A DNA stretch of 64,000 bases. It comes from JAPYWM01 sp964489015 (GTDB lineage Bacteria > Bacteroidota > Bacteroidia > SpSt-205). Position 1 is the stretch's first letter. The number at the start of each line of letters is the position of its first letter. The translations under genes were made by a program, and so were the position numbers. The stretch covers positions 1 to 64,000 of the forward strand of contig CAZAXD010000006.1 in the NCBI GenBank assembly GCA_964489015.1, read 5' to 3'. The notes under the pieces are model-generated. The model did not search any database and was not told where the DNA came from. It was given only the letters and a program-made list of their open reading frames with translations. Positions 42,571 to 50,781 of this stretch are shown here, one piece after another.

Positions 42571-45500
42571 TCAGTTTAGCTTTTCGGCGATGGCACACAC
42601 CAAGCGGTGCCGCTGAATGCGACCGGCCGCCAGATCGGTAAGCTCTACCTCTATGACATACACGCCTGCCGGCAGGCGACGCCCATCCGAAGTGGTCCCG
42701 TCCCAACGAAACCGATTTTGGCCCACCTCTAAAAGCGCACCGGGGGTGAGCTCGCGGATGAGCTGGCCATTCGGATAAAACGCTGTGATGCGGGCTTTCT
42801 GAGCGGGTTTGTCCGCAGAAATGACGATCGTCGTCCAGTCTTCGTATCCATCATTATCAGGGGAAAAAGTGCGCGGCTCAAGGTAAACCCCCGCTTGATT
42901 ACCTGTCGGGTATTCCCGTTGGGAATTCGCATAACCGGGGGTGCCATACCCCACCGTACTAGCTGCGGAGTACCAGTTGAGCGGTTCCTGAGCGCTTCGA
43001 TGCGGGGATAACCGCTCTAAGGCAACGCCCCGCCGACTACGAAGATCGGGAAAGTGGTACGCCTGGGTGTACGGCACTCGCTCTAAAACCAGCGTATCCG
43101 CGAGCCGCACTAACTGCACCACATCGGCATCATAATCATAAGCCGGTAGCCGCGCAGCCTGACAGAAGCGCGCAGGGGGGGGCGGCCCGTAACGCGCCTT
43201 GACGTCTGCTGTATCCGTAGTCACACAAACGTAAGCGCCCGGCGGCACCAGATACGCTGGCAGGGGACTTAGGCTCTGTAAAGAATCACCCCGAGCTAAC
43301 GCTAACTGAGCTAGGTTGAAAAACTTTTCACTGGTATTGTAAAGCTCGATGTAGCGCGCACCCCCCGACTGCGGATACGATAGCACTTCATTGACAATAA
43401 TCTGGCCCACCTGGGGAACCGCCGGTACCCATAGCTCGGCCTCTAGGGGCGGCATGGGCTGCAAAGCGCAATTCAAAAGGCCGCTTAGCTGTATCGTATA
43501 CACCTGGCTTTCTTCTAGGGCCTGCATGAGGAATAACTCGACCGCACGCCCCCCATCTAAGGGCGTATAAGCTAAGACAGCCACCGCTGGCGAGAATGTA
43601 TACAGAGATGGCTGGGCTAGGAGCGATTCCGGCAAAGCTTCACTAAAGCGAATGACAAGGGTATAAGGCGCTACGTAGGTAACGCTCAGGATCTGTACGC
43701 CGAGGGAGAGCTGCGGATCATAGACGCTATTAGGCTGGGCTGGCGTGCCCCCTCGTGGGTCTAGCGAGGCCCGCCAGCCGAGGCTCTCCGCACAAAAGGC
43801 ATCCGGCTGGATACGCTCTAAGCTCCAACCTCCATCGTCTTTGGCAGAGTCCCGGTACCAGCTTCGCTGGTATCGCAACTGATCTATTAGGTCACCATCC
43901 GCAGTAGTGATTTGAATAGTAGCGCCGGTATTACTCAGGACTGGAAAGCCGTCTAAGCCCACCGTCCGCCCCTGTCCGTAGTAGGCGATGGCCCCTTCAG
44001 GCGAGGCTAAAAGGATGTACTCCCCCGGCCATAACGCTAAACGCGGAAAGCGCACGGCACTACCATTCACAACAAGCTGCCAGTTGGTAAGGTCTAAATA
44101 CCGATTAGAGCGATTGAAAAGCTCTACGTACTCAAAAGCTGGTAGGCCCACTGTAGGCTCCGGATCGGCCATGATCTCGTTGATAACGATATCAAAGGGC
44201 GAGGGAGGGGCCGGCACGGCAAAATTCACGGAGAGGATAGAGTCATTCCCCTGGCAGTCTACAGCTTCGACGGTAAGCGTATAAGTCTGACTCGTCACAA
44301 GCGGTGCAGAGAGTGTAAGGCGAATCACCTCCGGCGAGAGAAATGACACAGCCGTGACACTCAAGCCGCCACTAAGCTGATAATGAACAAGGCTTTGCAT
44401 CAGAATAGTATCCATGCTTTCAGAAAAGTATAGGCGCAAAGCGGCAGGCGCCTCCACCTCCACAAAAGTCAGAATAGGCGGCATGGTATCCCGCCAGCGA
44501 CCCAGGACACTATTGGGCTGGCCGGGCGTGCCGCCTCGTGAATCCTCAGAAGCTATCCAGTTGGAGTCTCGCGCACACAAGTCATCGAGGTCTATGCGCT
44601 CTAAGCTCCAGCCGCCATTTCTCTTCACACTCGAGCGGTACCACCGGTCAAAGTATACAACCTGGTCCAGCAGCGTACCATTGTCTGCCAAAAGAGTGAG
44701 GCTGTCAGAAGCATTATTGAGAGAAGGCCAACTTGCAAGCGCTAAGCCCTGAGGATAAGCGCCTGCGGCTGTACTAGGCACTAAAAGGACATACCCCCCT
44801 GGTGGCAACAGCGCCGCAGGTAGTACCACACAACCCAAGCCGTCACAAAACCGCCAGCCGGCCGTGGAAAACCACTTATTCGAGCGGTTATATAGCTCTA
44901 CGTACTCATGGGGTGGTAAACCCACAGGGGGATCGGGATCCGCCATGAGCTCACTAAAGATCACGTCACCAGGAGCGGGAAGCTCCGGCCAAACGAAGGG
45001 TTGACTACCACCCCCGCTATTGCCTGCCTGATCTAAGATGCCCGTCGCACTCAGCGTATAAAGCTGCGAGGGCTGGAGACTAGCTGCTAAGCTGAGCTCT
45101 ACTTCTGATCCCGAGATCAGGCTAGCGCTGGAGACGCTGATCCCGCCAGGGCTGATGCTGTAATTAAGGGGGTTTTCGGCGGAAGCAGCCTGAACAGGCT
45201 CATCGTAGCGAGCCCGTAATGTCTGACCATCTAGTACAGTGACCTCCACCAGCGTAGGGGGCTGCGTGTCGACAATCGGCGGTCCGATATAAAAGTCGTC
45301 AAAGTAGAGATTCTGGCGATTGGTCGAGGTGTGCTGAAAATATACCCCAAAGTAGCTCGTCGTCGTATACGCTAAATCCGTGACCGTAAATTCAGGCTCC
45401 CAGTTGCCATTACCCAGCGTATCTGTGAAAGCCGCCCAGACGCCTCCGGCGGTGCGCAGCACTTTGAGCCAAAGGACGTTATTGCTGCCCCCAAACCGCC

Positions 45501-45921
45501 CAGGTCGCCCCCCTGCTAAGCGCGTATGAGCCGCTCCATTTTGATACCACAGCTCCAGGCTATCGAGGCTGCCGCTGATGCCGCCTAGCTTGAGGTAGTA
45601 GCCCACCAGGTTGGGATCGGAAAGGTCCGCTCGATCCGCTACCAGATAAACCCGCGCATAGTTTTGCGTAGAAGGAGCAAAAGCCACTCGCACCCAAAAC
45701 CGCCACTCGACATCATCTAGGAGGGCATTAGGCGTAGATAGATACAAGATAGCCGTGGCAGCAGGACCATTGGCGCGCAAGCGCTGATCAACCGTTATCT
45801 GCCAGTAGGCATCCGTCCCGCTCCAGATGGGGTTATTGGTAAAATCTCCATCCGAAAAGCCATCTTGAAGCTGCGCTAGTAAGGCGCTTCCTAAACCGAC
45901 CAGACAGAGTAAACGGTGCAC
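42571..45921 (-). CDS. Secreted multi-domain lamin-tail (LTD) protein with FlgD-like C-terminus
   Basis: A 1116-residue secreted protein. After a signal peptide (to about residue 16) comes a LamG/jelly-roll-like domain (about 20-215), then three modules of one Big_5/SbsA-like Ig domain (about 220-312, 478-570, 737-830) followed by one lamin-tail domain (about 318-475, 577-735, 838-1003). The LTD cores read FSELMADPDPPVGLPPHEYVELYNRS and INEIMADPEPTVGLPAFEYVELFNRS, each followed by GGWSLERI and RGGTP..PNSV. The C-terminus (1011-1116) has FSPDNDGYEDW and WDGTTSDGRRLPAGVYV, a CHU_C/FlgD-like sorting region. The start is GTG, four bases after a TATTTTTG box. It is likely a large adhesive or matrix protein. 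Confidence 0.88.
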   Translation of the reverse strand: MHRLLCLVGLGSALLAQLQDGFSDGDFTNNPIWSGTDAYWQITVDQRLRANGPAATAILYLSTPNALLDDVEWRFWVRVAFAPSTQNYARVYLVADRADLSDPNLVGYYLKLGGISGSLDSLELWYQNGAAHTRLAGGRPGRFGGSNNVLWLKVLRTAGGVWAAFTDTLGNGNWEPEFTVTDLAYTTTSYFGVYFQHTSTNRQNLYFDDFYIGPPIVDTQPPTLVEVTVLDGQTLRARYDEPVQAASAENPLNYSISPGGISVSSASLISGSEVELSLAASLQPSQLYTLSATGILDQAGNSGGGSQPFVWPELPAPGDVIFSELMADPDPPVGLPPHEYVELYNRSNKWFSTAGWRFCDGLGCVVLPAALLPPGGYVLLVPSTAAGAYPQGLALASWPSLNNASDSLTLLADNGTLLDQVVYFDRWYRSSVKRNGGWSLERIDLDDLCARDSNWIASEDSRGGTPGQPNSVLGRWRDTMPPILTFVEVEAPAALRLYFSESMDTILMQSLVHYQLSGGLSVTAVSFLSPEVIRLTLSAPLVTSQTYTLTVEAVDCQGNDSILSVNFAVPAPPSPFDIVINEIMADPEPTVGLPAFEYVELFNRSNRYLDLTNWQLVVNGSAVRFPRLALWPGEYILLASPEGAIAYYGQGRTVGLDGFPVLSNTGATIQITTADGDLIDQLRYQRSWYRDSAKDDGGWSLERIQPDAFCAESLGWRASLDPRGGTPAQPNSVYDPQLSLGVQILSVTYVAPYTLVIRFSEALPESLLAQPSLYTFSPAVAVLAYTPLDGGRAVELFLMQALEESQVYTIQLSGLLNCALQPMPPLEAELWVPAVPQVGQIIVNEVLSYPQSGGARYIELYNTSEKFFNLAQLALARGDSLQSLSPLPAYLVPPGAYVCVTTDTADVKARYGPPPPARFCQAARLPAYDYDADVVQLVRLADTLVLERVPYTQAYHFPDLRSRRGVALERLSPHRSAQEPLNWYSAASTVGYGTPGYANSQREYPTGNQAGVYLEPRTFSPDNDGYEDWTTIVISADKPAQKARITAFYPNGQLIRELTPGALLEVGQNRFRWDGTTSDGRRLPAGVYVIEVELTDLAAGRIQRHRLVCAIAEKLN
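43717..44970 (-). repeat. Tandem LTD plus Ig modules within the lamin-tail protein
   Basis: Two well-matched protein modules (about residues 318-475 and 577-735) repeat with about 260-residue periodicity, sharing ADPxPxVGLPxxEYVELxNRSN, GGWSLERI and RGGTPxQPNSV. A third, weaker copy lies at about residues 838-1003 (43410-42911). The repeat is clear at the protein level; DNA identity was not measured. Confidence 0.75.
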
Positions 45922-45925
45922 TCTT

Positions 45926-45933
45926 CAAAAATA
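45926..45933 (-). promoter_or_regulatory. -7 promoter box of the lamin-tail gene
   Basis: TATTTTTG on the minus strand, four bases before the GTG start at 45921. A TTTG at 45955-45958 lies 21 bases upstream, matching the Bacteroidota -33 element and spacing. This is the best complete promoter found in the window. Confidence 0.65.
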
Positions 45934-45950
45934 CACACCTAGGCGGTGTG
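45934..45950 (-). terminator. Hairpin terminator after the M28 peptidase gene
   Basis: A perfect 6-bp stem (CACACC / GGTGTG) with a 5-base loop, beginning two bases after the peptidase stop codon. On the minus strand it is followed by TATTTTTG, so the T-run of this terminator is also the -7 box of the next gene. Confidence 0.5.
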
Positions 45951-45951
45951 C

Positions 45952-47007
45952 TTACAAATTTGCAAGGGTCCACGCCATAGCGGCTATAAGGATAGCCGCC
46001 TTTCGCAGGCGAGCAGGCTCGATCTTCTCAACGTCGTCCCCGGTACCGTGGTAGTCCGGATGCAGACCGCCAAAGTAAAAGAGCGCTGGCACCCCTTTCC
46101 GGGCAAAGGCATAGTGATCGCTTCGATAAAAGAGCCTTTCGGGATGCTTGCGATCATCATAGCGGTAGTCAAAGGTCCATCCACAGCAGACGGCGTTGAC
46201 AGCGTCTTGAATCGCTCGCAGGCGAGGAGTCGTGTACGCTGGGCCGATGACATACAGGTAATGACTGCCTGGCTCGTGCAGAGTGTCTGTTCGGCCTAGC
46301 ATGTCTGCATTGAGCACGGCCACAATAGAGTCAATAGGCACTAGGTTATCTCGAACGAAGCGGAAGGCGCCTAATAAGCCCTTCTCCTCAGCCGCAGTAT
46401 GAAAGAATACTATCGAGCGGCGCGGTGGCGGTAGGAGGCTCAGAAGTCGTGCAACTTCTATCAATACCGCCGTACCAGACCCATTGTCATCAGCCCCATT
46501 GTAAACCTCGCCGCGGCTATTAGTGCCTAGGTGGTCATAGTGCGCCGACACAATGACATACTGCGCCGGATACACGGTGCCACGGCGCAGCGCCAGGACG
46601 TTCCAGGCTTCTAAGGTATCGTACTGGGGTAAAGTCGCTGACGGCGTGGACTTTTTGGCTTTTTTGTTAGAGGGGGCTGGCGCAGAAGGCGGTTCTGGTC
46701 GCAAACGCCGTAAAGGGAAGGAATGGACGTAACCCCCTTCCAAAAGCGGCTGATGCCCCCACCGCAGGTGATGCGAGATGAGGTAAGTAGCGGCAACTTT
46801 TTCATATGGGGAGCCTGCCTCGCGCCCCTGCACCGCATCACTCGCCAAAAAAGCCAGGTGCGCCATGAGCTCGGCTTCTGAGACAAGGACATTCAGTCGC
46901 TGTAAGACAACGGTATCCAAGACAAGGCTATCAGGCGCTAGCCGGTCCAGCAGCAGCGATTGTGCTGCTAACCATCCACTCAAAAGGCTAAGGACACTCA
47001 TTCGCAT
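45952..47007 (-). CDS. M28 family zinc aminopeptidase, secreted
   Basis: A 351-residue protein with an N-terminal signal-like segment (MRMSVLSLLSGWLAAQSLLL). Zinc ligands and catalytic residues appear in order: SAHYDHLG (His/Asp), YNGADDNGSGTAVLIEVA (bridging Asp), HTAAEEKGLLGAF (Glu-Glu), LNADMLGRTD (Asp) and YRSDHYAFARKGVPALFY (His). M28 enzymes release N-terminal amino acids. A Lys/Pro/Ser-rich loop (about residues 112-125) separates the N-terminal part from the catalytic core. It overlaps rpiB upstream by 20 bases, so it is probably co-transcribed with it. Confidence 0.92.
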   Translation of the reverse strand: MRMSVLSLLSGWLAAQSLLLDRLAPDSLVLDTVVLQRLNVLVSEAELMAHLAFLASDAVQGREAGSPYEKVAATYLISHHLRWGHQPLLEGGYVHSFPLRRLRPEPPSAPAPSNKKAKKSTPSATLPQYDTLEAWNVLALRRGTVYPAQYVIVSAHYDHLGTNSRGEVYNGADDNGSGTAVLIEVARLLSLLPPPRRSIVFFHTAAEEKGLLGAFRFVRDNLVPIDSIVAVLNADMLGRTDTLHEPGSHYLYVIGPAYTTPRLRAIQDAVNAVCCGWTFDYRYDDRKHPERLFYRSDHYAFARKGVPALFYFGGLHPDYHGTGDDVEKIEPARLRKAAILIAAMAWTLANL

Positions 47008-47428
47008 AAGGCGGGTTTATTTGGCTAATGCGGCGCGCATGACGTCCTCCCTCAAAAGCGGTGCTCAGAAAGGCATCAACGATGGCTTCGGCTTGCTGCG
47101 GTGTCAGGAAACGACCGGGTAGGCACAGGACATTTGCGTCGTTATGGAGACGGGCCAAGCGGGCTATTTCCACTTCCCAGGCTAAAGCCGCGCGAACCTG
47201 CGAATAGCGGTTGGCCGTCATGCATACCCCGTTCCCACTCCCACAAATCAGAATAGCCCGCTCAGACGGATCAAACTGCGCCATGAGCTTGTGCACCCAT
47301 CCCGGGTAATCCGTAGACTCCTCAGAAAAAGGTCCCACGTCGATCACCTCATAGCGATCTGCCAGATACGCAGCTAGATGCCGCTTGAGTGTAAACCCGG
47401 CATGATCGCCTGCCATCCATACACGCAT
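46988..47428 (-). CDS. rpiB: Ribose 5-phosphate isomerase B (RpiB/LacAB family)
   Basis: A 146-residue protein. The signature AGDHAGFTLKRHL opens the protein, followed by VIDVGPFSEESTDYPG and ILICGSGNGVCMTANRYSQVRAAL, where the catalytic Cys of the CGTG-type loop is retained although the loop reads CGSGNG. LHNDANVLCLPGRFL provides the usual HND motif. I chose the ATG at 47428 because the family N-terminus begins there and a TACTTTTG box ends six bases upstream; a longer start at 47458 would lie upstream of the box. It interconverts ribose 5-phosphate and ribulose 5-phosphate. Confidence 0.93.
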   Translation of the reverse strand: MRVWMAGDHAGFTLKRHLAAYLADRYEVIDVGPFSEESTDYPGWVHKLMAQFDPSERAILICGSGNGVCMTANRYSQVRAALAWEVEIARLARLHNDANVLCLPGRFLTPQQAEAIVDAFLSTAFEGGRHARRISQINPPYANECP

Positions 47429-47434
47429 CTTGGC

Positions 47435-47442
47435 CAAAAGTA
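47435..47442 (-). promoter_or_regulatory. -7 promoter box of rpiB
   Basis: TACTTTTG on the minus strand, six bases before the ATG at 47428. Confidence 0.58.
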
Positions 47443-47496
47443 CAAACAAACCTGACACCCTTTGTAGCTGCTTCGGTTCTTGCTCATTTAGGCAGC

Positions 47497-50136
47497 ATGA
47501 AGTGGGAACAGTTTACCATCAAAGCGCGGGATGTCCTGCACGGGGCGCTGGAGATGGCCCAAGCCCAACAGCACCCTACCGTCGAAAATGGCCACCTTGT
47601 CTTAGCACTCCTCGAGAAGGAGGAGAGCGTCACACCATACCTCTTGCAAAAAGCAGGAGTCGCCCCGGCCTCGCTTAGACAGCAAGTCCAAGCCTGGCTT
47701 AGCCGACAGGCTAAGCTACAGGGGGGAAGTGGCACCCCCAACGTAGGGCCAACCTTACAGGAGACCCTTCAGCGAGCGCTCCAGCACGCTAGCAGGCTTA
47801 AGGACCAGTACGTGAGTACTGACCACTTATGGCTTGCCCTCGTAGAAGCCAAAGATGATATAGGCCACCTCCTGCGTCAGCAAGGTCTCCCCAAAGACGT
47901 GCTAGAAAAAGCCATTGAGGCTCTGCGCGGCGGCCAATCTATCAAAGACCCCCACGCCGAAGAGAAATTGAATGCGCTCAGCAAATACGCCATGGACCTC
48001 ACGGCTTTAGCTCGGCAAGGCAAGCTAGACCCCGTCATCGGCCGCGATGAAGAAATTCGTCGCACCCTACAGATCCTAGCGCGACGGACCAAAAACAATC
48101 CTGTCCTGATCGGCCAGCCGGGTGTCGGCAAAACGGCTATCGTGGAAGGCATTGCCCAGCGCATCGCCGCCGGTGATGTCCCGGAAACCCTCAAAAATAA
48201 ACGCATCTTAGCCTTGGACATGGCTGCGCTCCTGGCCGGCGCCATGTACCGCGGTCAATTTGAAGAGCGGCTCAAGGCCGTCGTCCAAGAAGCCATTCAG
48301 TCACAAGGCGAGCTGATCCTTTTCATCGACGAGCTTCATAACCTCGTCGGCGCCGGCAAAGCCGAAGGCGCCATGGACGCCGGCAATATCCTCAAGCCCG
48401 CCTTGGCCCGGGGCGAGCTCCGCGTGATCGGCGCCACCACCCTCGACGAATACCAGAAGTATATCGAAAAAGACAAAGCCCTGGAACGGCGCTTTCAGAC
48501 TGTATACGTAGACGAACCCTCCGTCGAAGAGACCGTTTCTATCCTCCGAGGTCTCAAGGAGCGGTATGAGATCCACCACGGGATACGCATCACCGACGAG
48601 GCTATCGTGGCCGCAGTTGAACTTTCGCATCGGTATATTAGCGACCGCTTTTTGCCAGACAAGGCCATCGACCTCATCGACGAAGCAGCGGCGCGCTTGC
48701 GGCTGGCTTTAGACTCGCTGCCAGAACCCCTAGACGAGCTAGAGCGGAAGATCCGCCAGCTCGAGATCGAGCGAGAAGCGCTCAAAATCGAAAAAAACGA
48801 AGCTAAGGTAGCCGAGCACAGCCGACAGCTCGAGGAGCTTTACGAAAAGCGAAAACAGCTTCGAGCCCAGTGGGAGACCGAAAAGCAACTGATTCAGCAG
48901 ATTCGTAGCCTGCAGGAGGAGCTAGAGTCGCTTCGTATATCAGCGGAGCAGGCCGAACGCCTGACGGACTGGGGCAAAGCAGCCGAACTGCGTTACGGCC
49001 AAATGCCAGCCGTCGAGAAGCAAATCGCCGAGCTCAAAAGCCAGCTGGAGGAGCTTTCTCAAAAAGGACTTCGGCTTTTGCGCGAGGAGGTCACGGCCGA
49101 GGACATCGCCGCCATCGTGAGCCGCTGGACGGGCATCCCTGTCTCACGCATGCTAAAGGCCGAAAAGGAGAAGCTTTTGCAGCTCGAGTCTATCCTGCAC
49201 GAACGGGTCGTGGGTCAAGAGGAGGCCGTACGAGCGGTCGCTCATGCCATCCGTCGGAGCCGGGCCGGCATCCAGGACCCCAATCGACCCATTGGTTCTT
49301 TCCTTTTTATCGGGCCTACCGGCGTCGGTAAGACCGAGCTAGCTAAAGCACTCGCCGAAGCGATCTTCAACACCGAGCAGGCCATGGTTCGCATCGACAT
49401 GTCTGAGTATCAGGAAAAGCACAGCATTAGCCGACTGATTGGAGCACCGCCCGGTTACGTGGGCTATGAGGAAGGGGGACAGCTCACCGAGGCAGTCCGC
49501 CGACGTCCCTACAGCGTCATTCTGCTAGACGAAATCGAAAAAGCGCATCCGGATGTCTTTAATATTCTCCTGCAGGTCTTGGACGATGGTCGCCTCACGG
49601 ATGGCCAGGGCCGTACCGTCAACTTCAAGAACACCATCTTAATCATGACCTCCAATATTGGCGCCCATCTGATCATGGAGCGCCTCGCCGACTACCGCGG
49701 CCAGGACAAGCCCGCCCTTTTGGCTTCACTCCGGGAAGAAATCCTGATACTTCTCAAGCAGGCCTTTCGGCCAGAATTTCTAAACCGAATCGATGAGATT
49801 GTACTCTTTGAGCCGCTTTCTGAGGAGATGGTGGGGAGCATCGTAGAATTGCAACTGCGACAAGTCCAGCAGCGCTTAGCAGCGCAGCATGTACACCTGC
49901 AATGGGAACCTGAGCTCATCACCCTCTTAGCGAATCTAGGCTATGATGTGCAGTTTGGGGCGCGTCCCCTGCGTCGGCTCATCCAAAACCTGGTGCTTAA
50001 CCCCCTAGCGGAGAAACTACTAAGCGGTGAAATTGAGCCCGGCCTTACTGTCATGCTGCGGGCTTTTGATGAGCGGATCTATTTTGAACTGATTACGGCG
50101 GCTACTGCTTCACAAAAGATGTCATATAATCCTTGA
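47497..50136 (+). CDS. clpB: ATP-dependent disaggregase ClpB
   Basis: An 879-residue AAA+ chaperone. The N-domain (about 1-145) has the two Clp_N repeats (TIKARDVLHGALEMAQAQ). NBD1 carries GQPGVGKTAIVEG (about residue 206) and IDELHNLVGAG; the coiled-coil M-domain spans about residues 405-525 (ELERKIRQLEIEREALK); NBD2 carries GPTGVGKTELAKAL (about residue 608), GAPPGYVGYEEGG and LLDEIEKAHPDVFNILLQVLDDG. The M-domain and absence of an IGF loop identify ClpB rather than ClpA or ClpC. No TAnnTTTG box precedes the ATG, unlike most genes here, so a different promoter type is possible. It is divergent to rpiB. Confidence 0.97.
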   Translation: MKWEQFTIKARDVLHGALEMAQAQQHPTVENGHLVLALLEKEESVTPYLLQKAGVAPASLRQQVQAWLSRQAKLQGGSGTPNVGPTLQETLQRALQHASRLKDQYVSTDHLWLALVEAKDDIGHLLRQQGLPKDVLEKAIEALRGGQSIKDPHAEEKLNALSKYAMDLTALARQGKLDPVIGRDEEIRRTLQILARRTKNNPVLIGQPGVGKTAIVEGIAQRIAAGDVPETLKNKRILALDMAALLAGAMYRGQFEERLKAVVQEAIQSQGELILFIDELHNLVGAGKAEGAMDAGNILKPALARGELRVIGATTLDEYQKYIEKDKALERRFQTVYVDEPSVEETVSILRGLKERYEIHHGIRITDEAIVAAVELSHRYISDRFLPDKAIDLIDEAAARLRLALDSLPEPLDELERKIRQLEIEREALKIEKNEAKVAEHSRQLEELYEKRKQLRAQWETEKQLIQQIRSLQEELESLRISAEQAERLTDWGKAAELRYGQMPAVEKQIAELKSQLEELSQKGLRLLREEVTAEDIAAIVSRWTGIPVSRMLKAEKEKLLQLESILHERVVGQEEAVRAVAHAIRRSRAGIQDPNRPIGSFLFIGPTGVGKTELAKALAEAIFNTEQAMVRIDMSEYQEKHSISRLIGAPPGYVGYEEGGQLTEAVRRRPYSVILLDEIEKAHPDVFNILLQVLDDGRLTDGQGRTVNFKNTILIMTSNIGAHLIMERLADYRGQDKPALLASLREEILILLKQAFRPEFLNRIDEIVLFEPLSEEMVGSIVELQLRQVQQRLAAQHVHLQWEPELITLLANLGYDVQFGARPLRRLIQNLVLNPLAEKLLSGEIEPGLTVMLRAFDERIYFELITAATASQKMSYNP

Positions 50137-50154
50137 AGATAGCCGTACAAGGCG

Positions 50155-50162
50155 TAGATTTG
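50155..50162 (+). promoter_or_regulatory. -7 promoter box of recR
   Basis: TAGATTTG, four bases before the GTG start of recR, 30 bases after the clpB stop. Confidence 0.58.
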
Positions 50163-50166
50163 CAGA

Positions 50167-50781
50167 GTGGAGCAGCGGTTTTTACCGGGGCCGATAGAGG
50201 TCTTGCGCGCGGGCCTACAGCAATTGCCGGGCATAGGCCCGCGCAGTGCTCTTCGGCTTATCCAGTTTCTTATGCGACACCCCACTGAGCGGAAATCCCT
50301 CTTGGAGGCGTTAAGAGCCGTTGACAAGCACGTAGATACTTGTCCGGAATGCGGCTTCTGGAAAGTGCAAGTGGCGCCCGTCTGTCCCCTCTGTAGCGAT
50401 CCCAGTCGCGAAGAGCGCGTGCTTTGTGTGGTGCGTGACGTGAATGACATTCTAGCTATCGAAAAAAGCCAGGCCTTCCGGGGCCACTATCATGTTTTAG
50501 GGGGCGTTTTAGACCCATTAGCCGGCGTTTTGGAAAAGGACCTTCGGCTCGATCCGCTCTGGAGGCGCCTGCGCAGTGGCACCTATCAGGAGGTGATCTT
50601 GGCCCTTGGCACCAGCCCCGAAGCCGAAACGACAGCCTACTACCTCGCCCAAGCCTTAGCTGATTGGTCAGGTAAGGTCACCCGCTTTGCCAGTGGAATC
50701 CCCTTCGGCACAGATCTCGAGTACGTCGATGTATTAACTTTGGCCCGAGCTGTTCGTGAACGCCAATCCTTTCATACATGA
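50167..50781 (+). CDS. recR: Recombination mediator RecR
   Basis: A 204-residue protein of normal length. An N-terminal helix-hairpin-helix (LQQLPGIGPRSALRLIQFLM) is followed by the zinc finger TCPECGFWKVQVAPVCPLC and a Toprim domain (VLCVVRDVNDILAIEKS, then YHVLGGVLDPLAGV). The last part, GTSPEAETTAYYLAQALAD and FASGIPFGTDLEYVDVLTLARAV, is classic RecR. It loads RecA on gapped DNA together with RecF/RecO. The GTG start is supported by a TAGATTTG box four bases upstream. It overlaps the GT2 gene by four bases. Confidence 0.95.
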   Translation: MEQRFLPGPIEVLRAGLQQLPGIGPRSALRLIQFLMRHPTERKSLLEALRAVDKHVDTCPECGFWKVQVAPVCPLCSDPSREERVLCVVRDVNDILAIEKSQAFRGHYHVLGGVLDPLAGVLEKDLRLDPLWRRLRSGTYQEVILALGTSPEAETTAYYLAQALADWSGKVTRFASGIPFGTDLEYVDVLTLARAVRERQSFHT

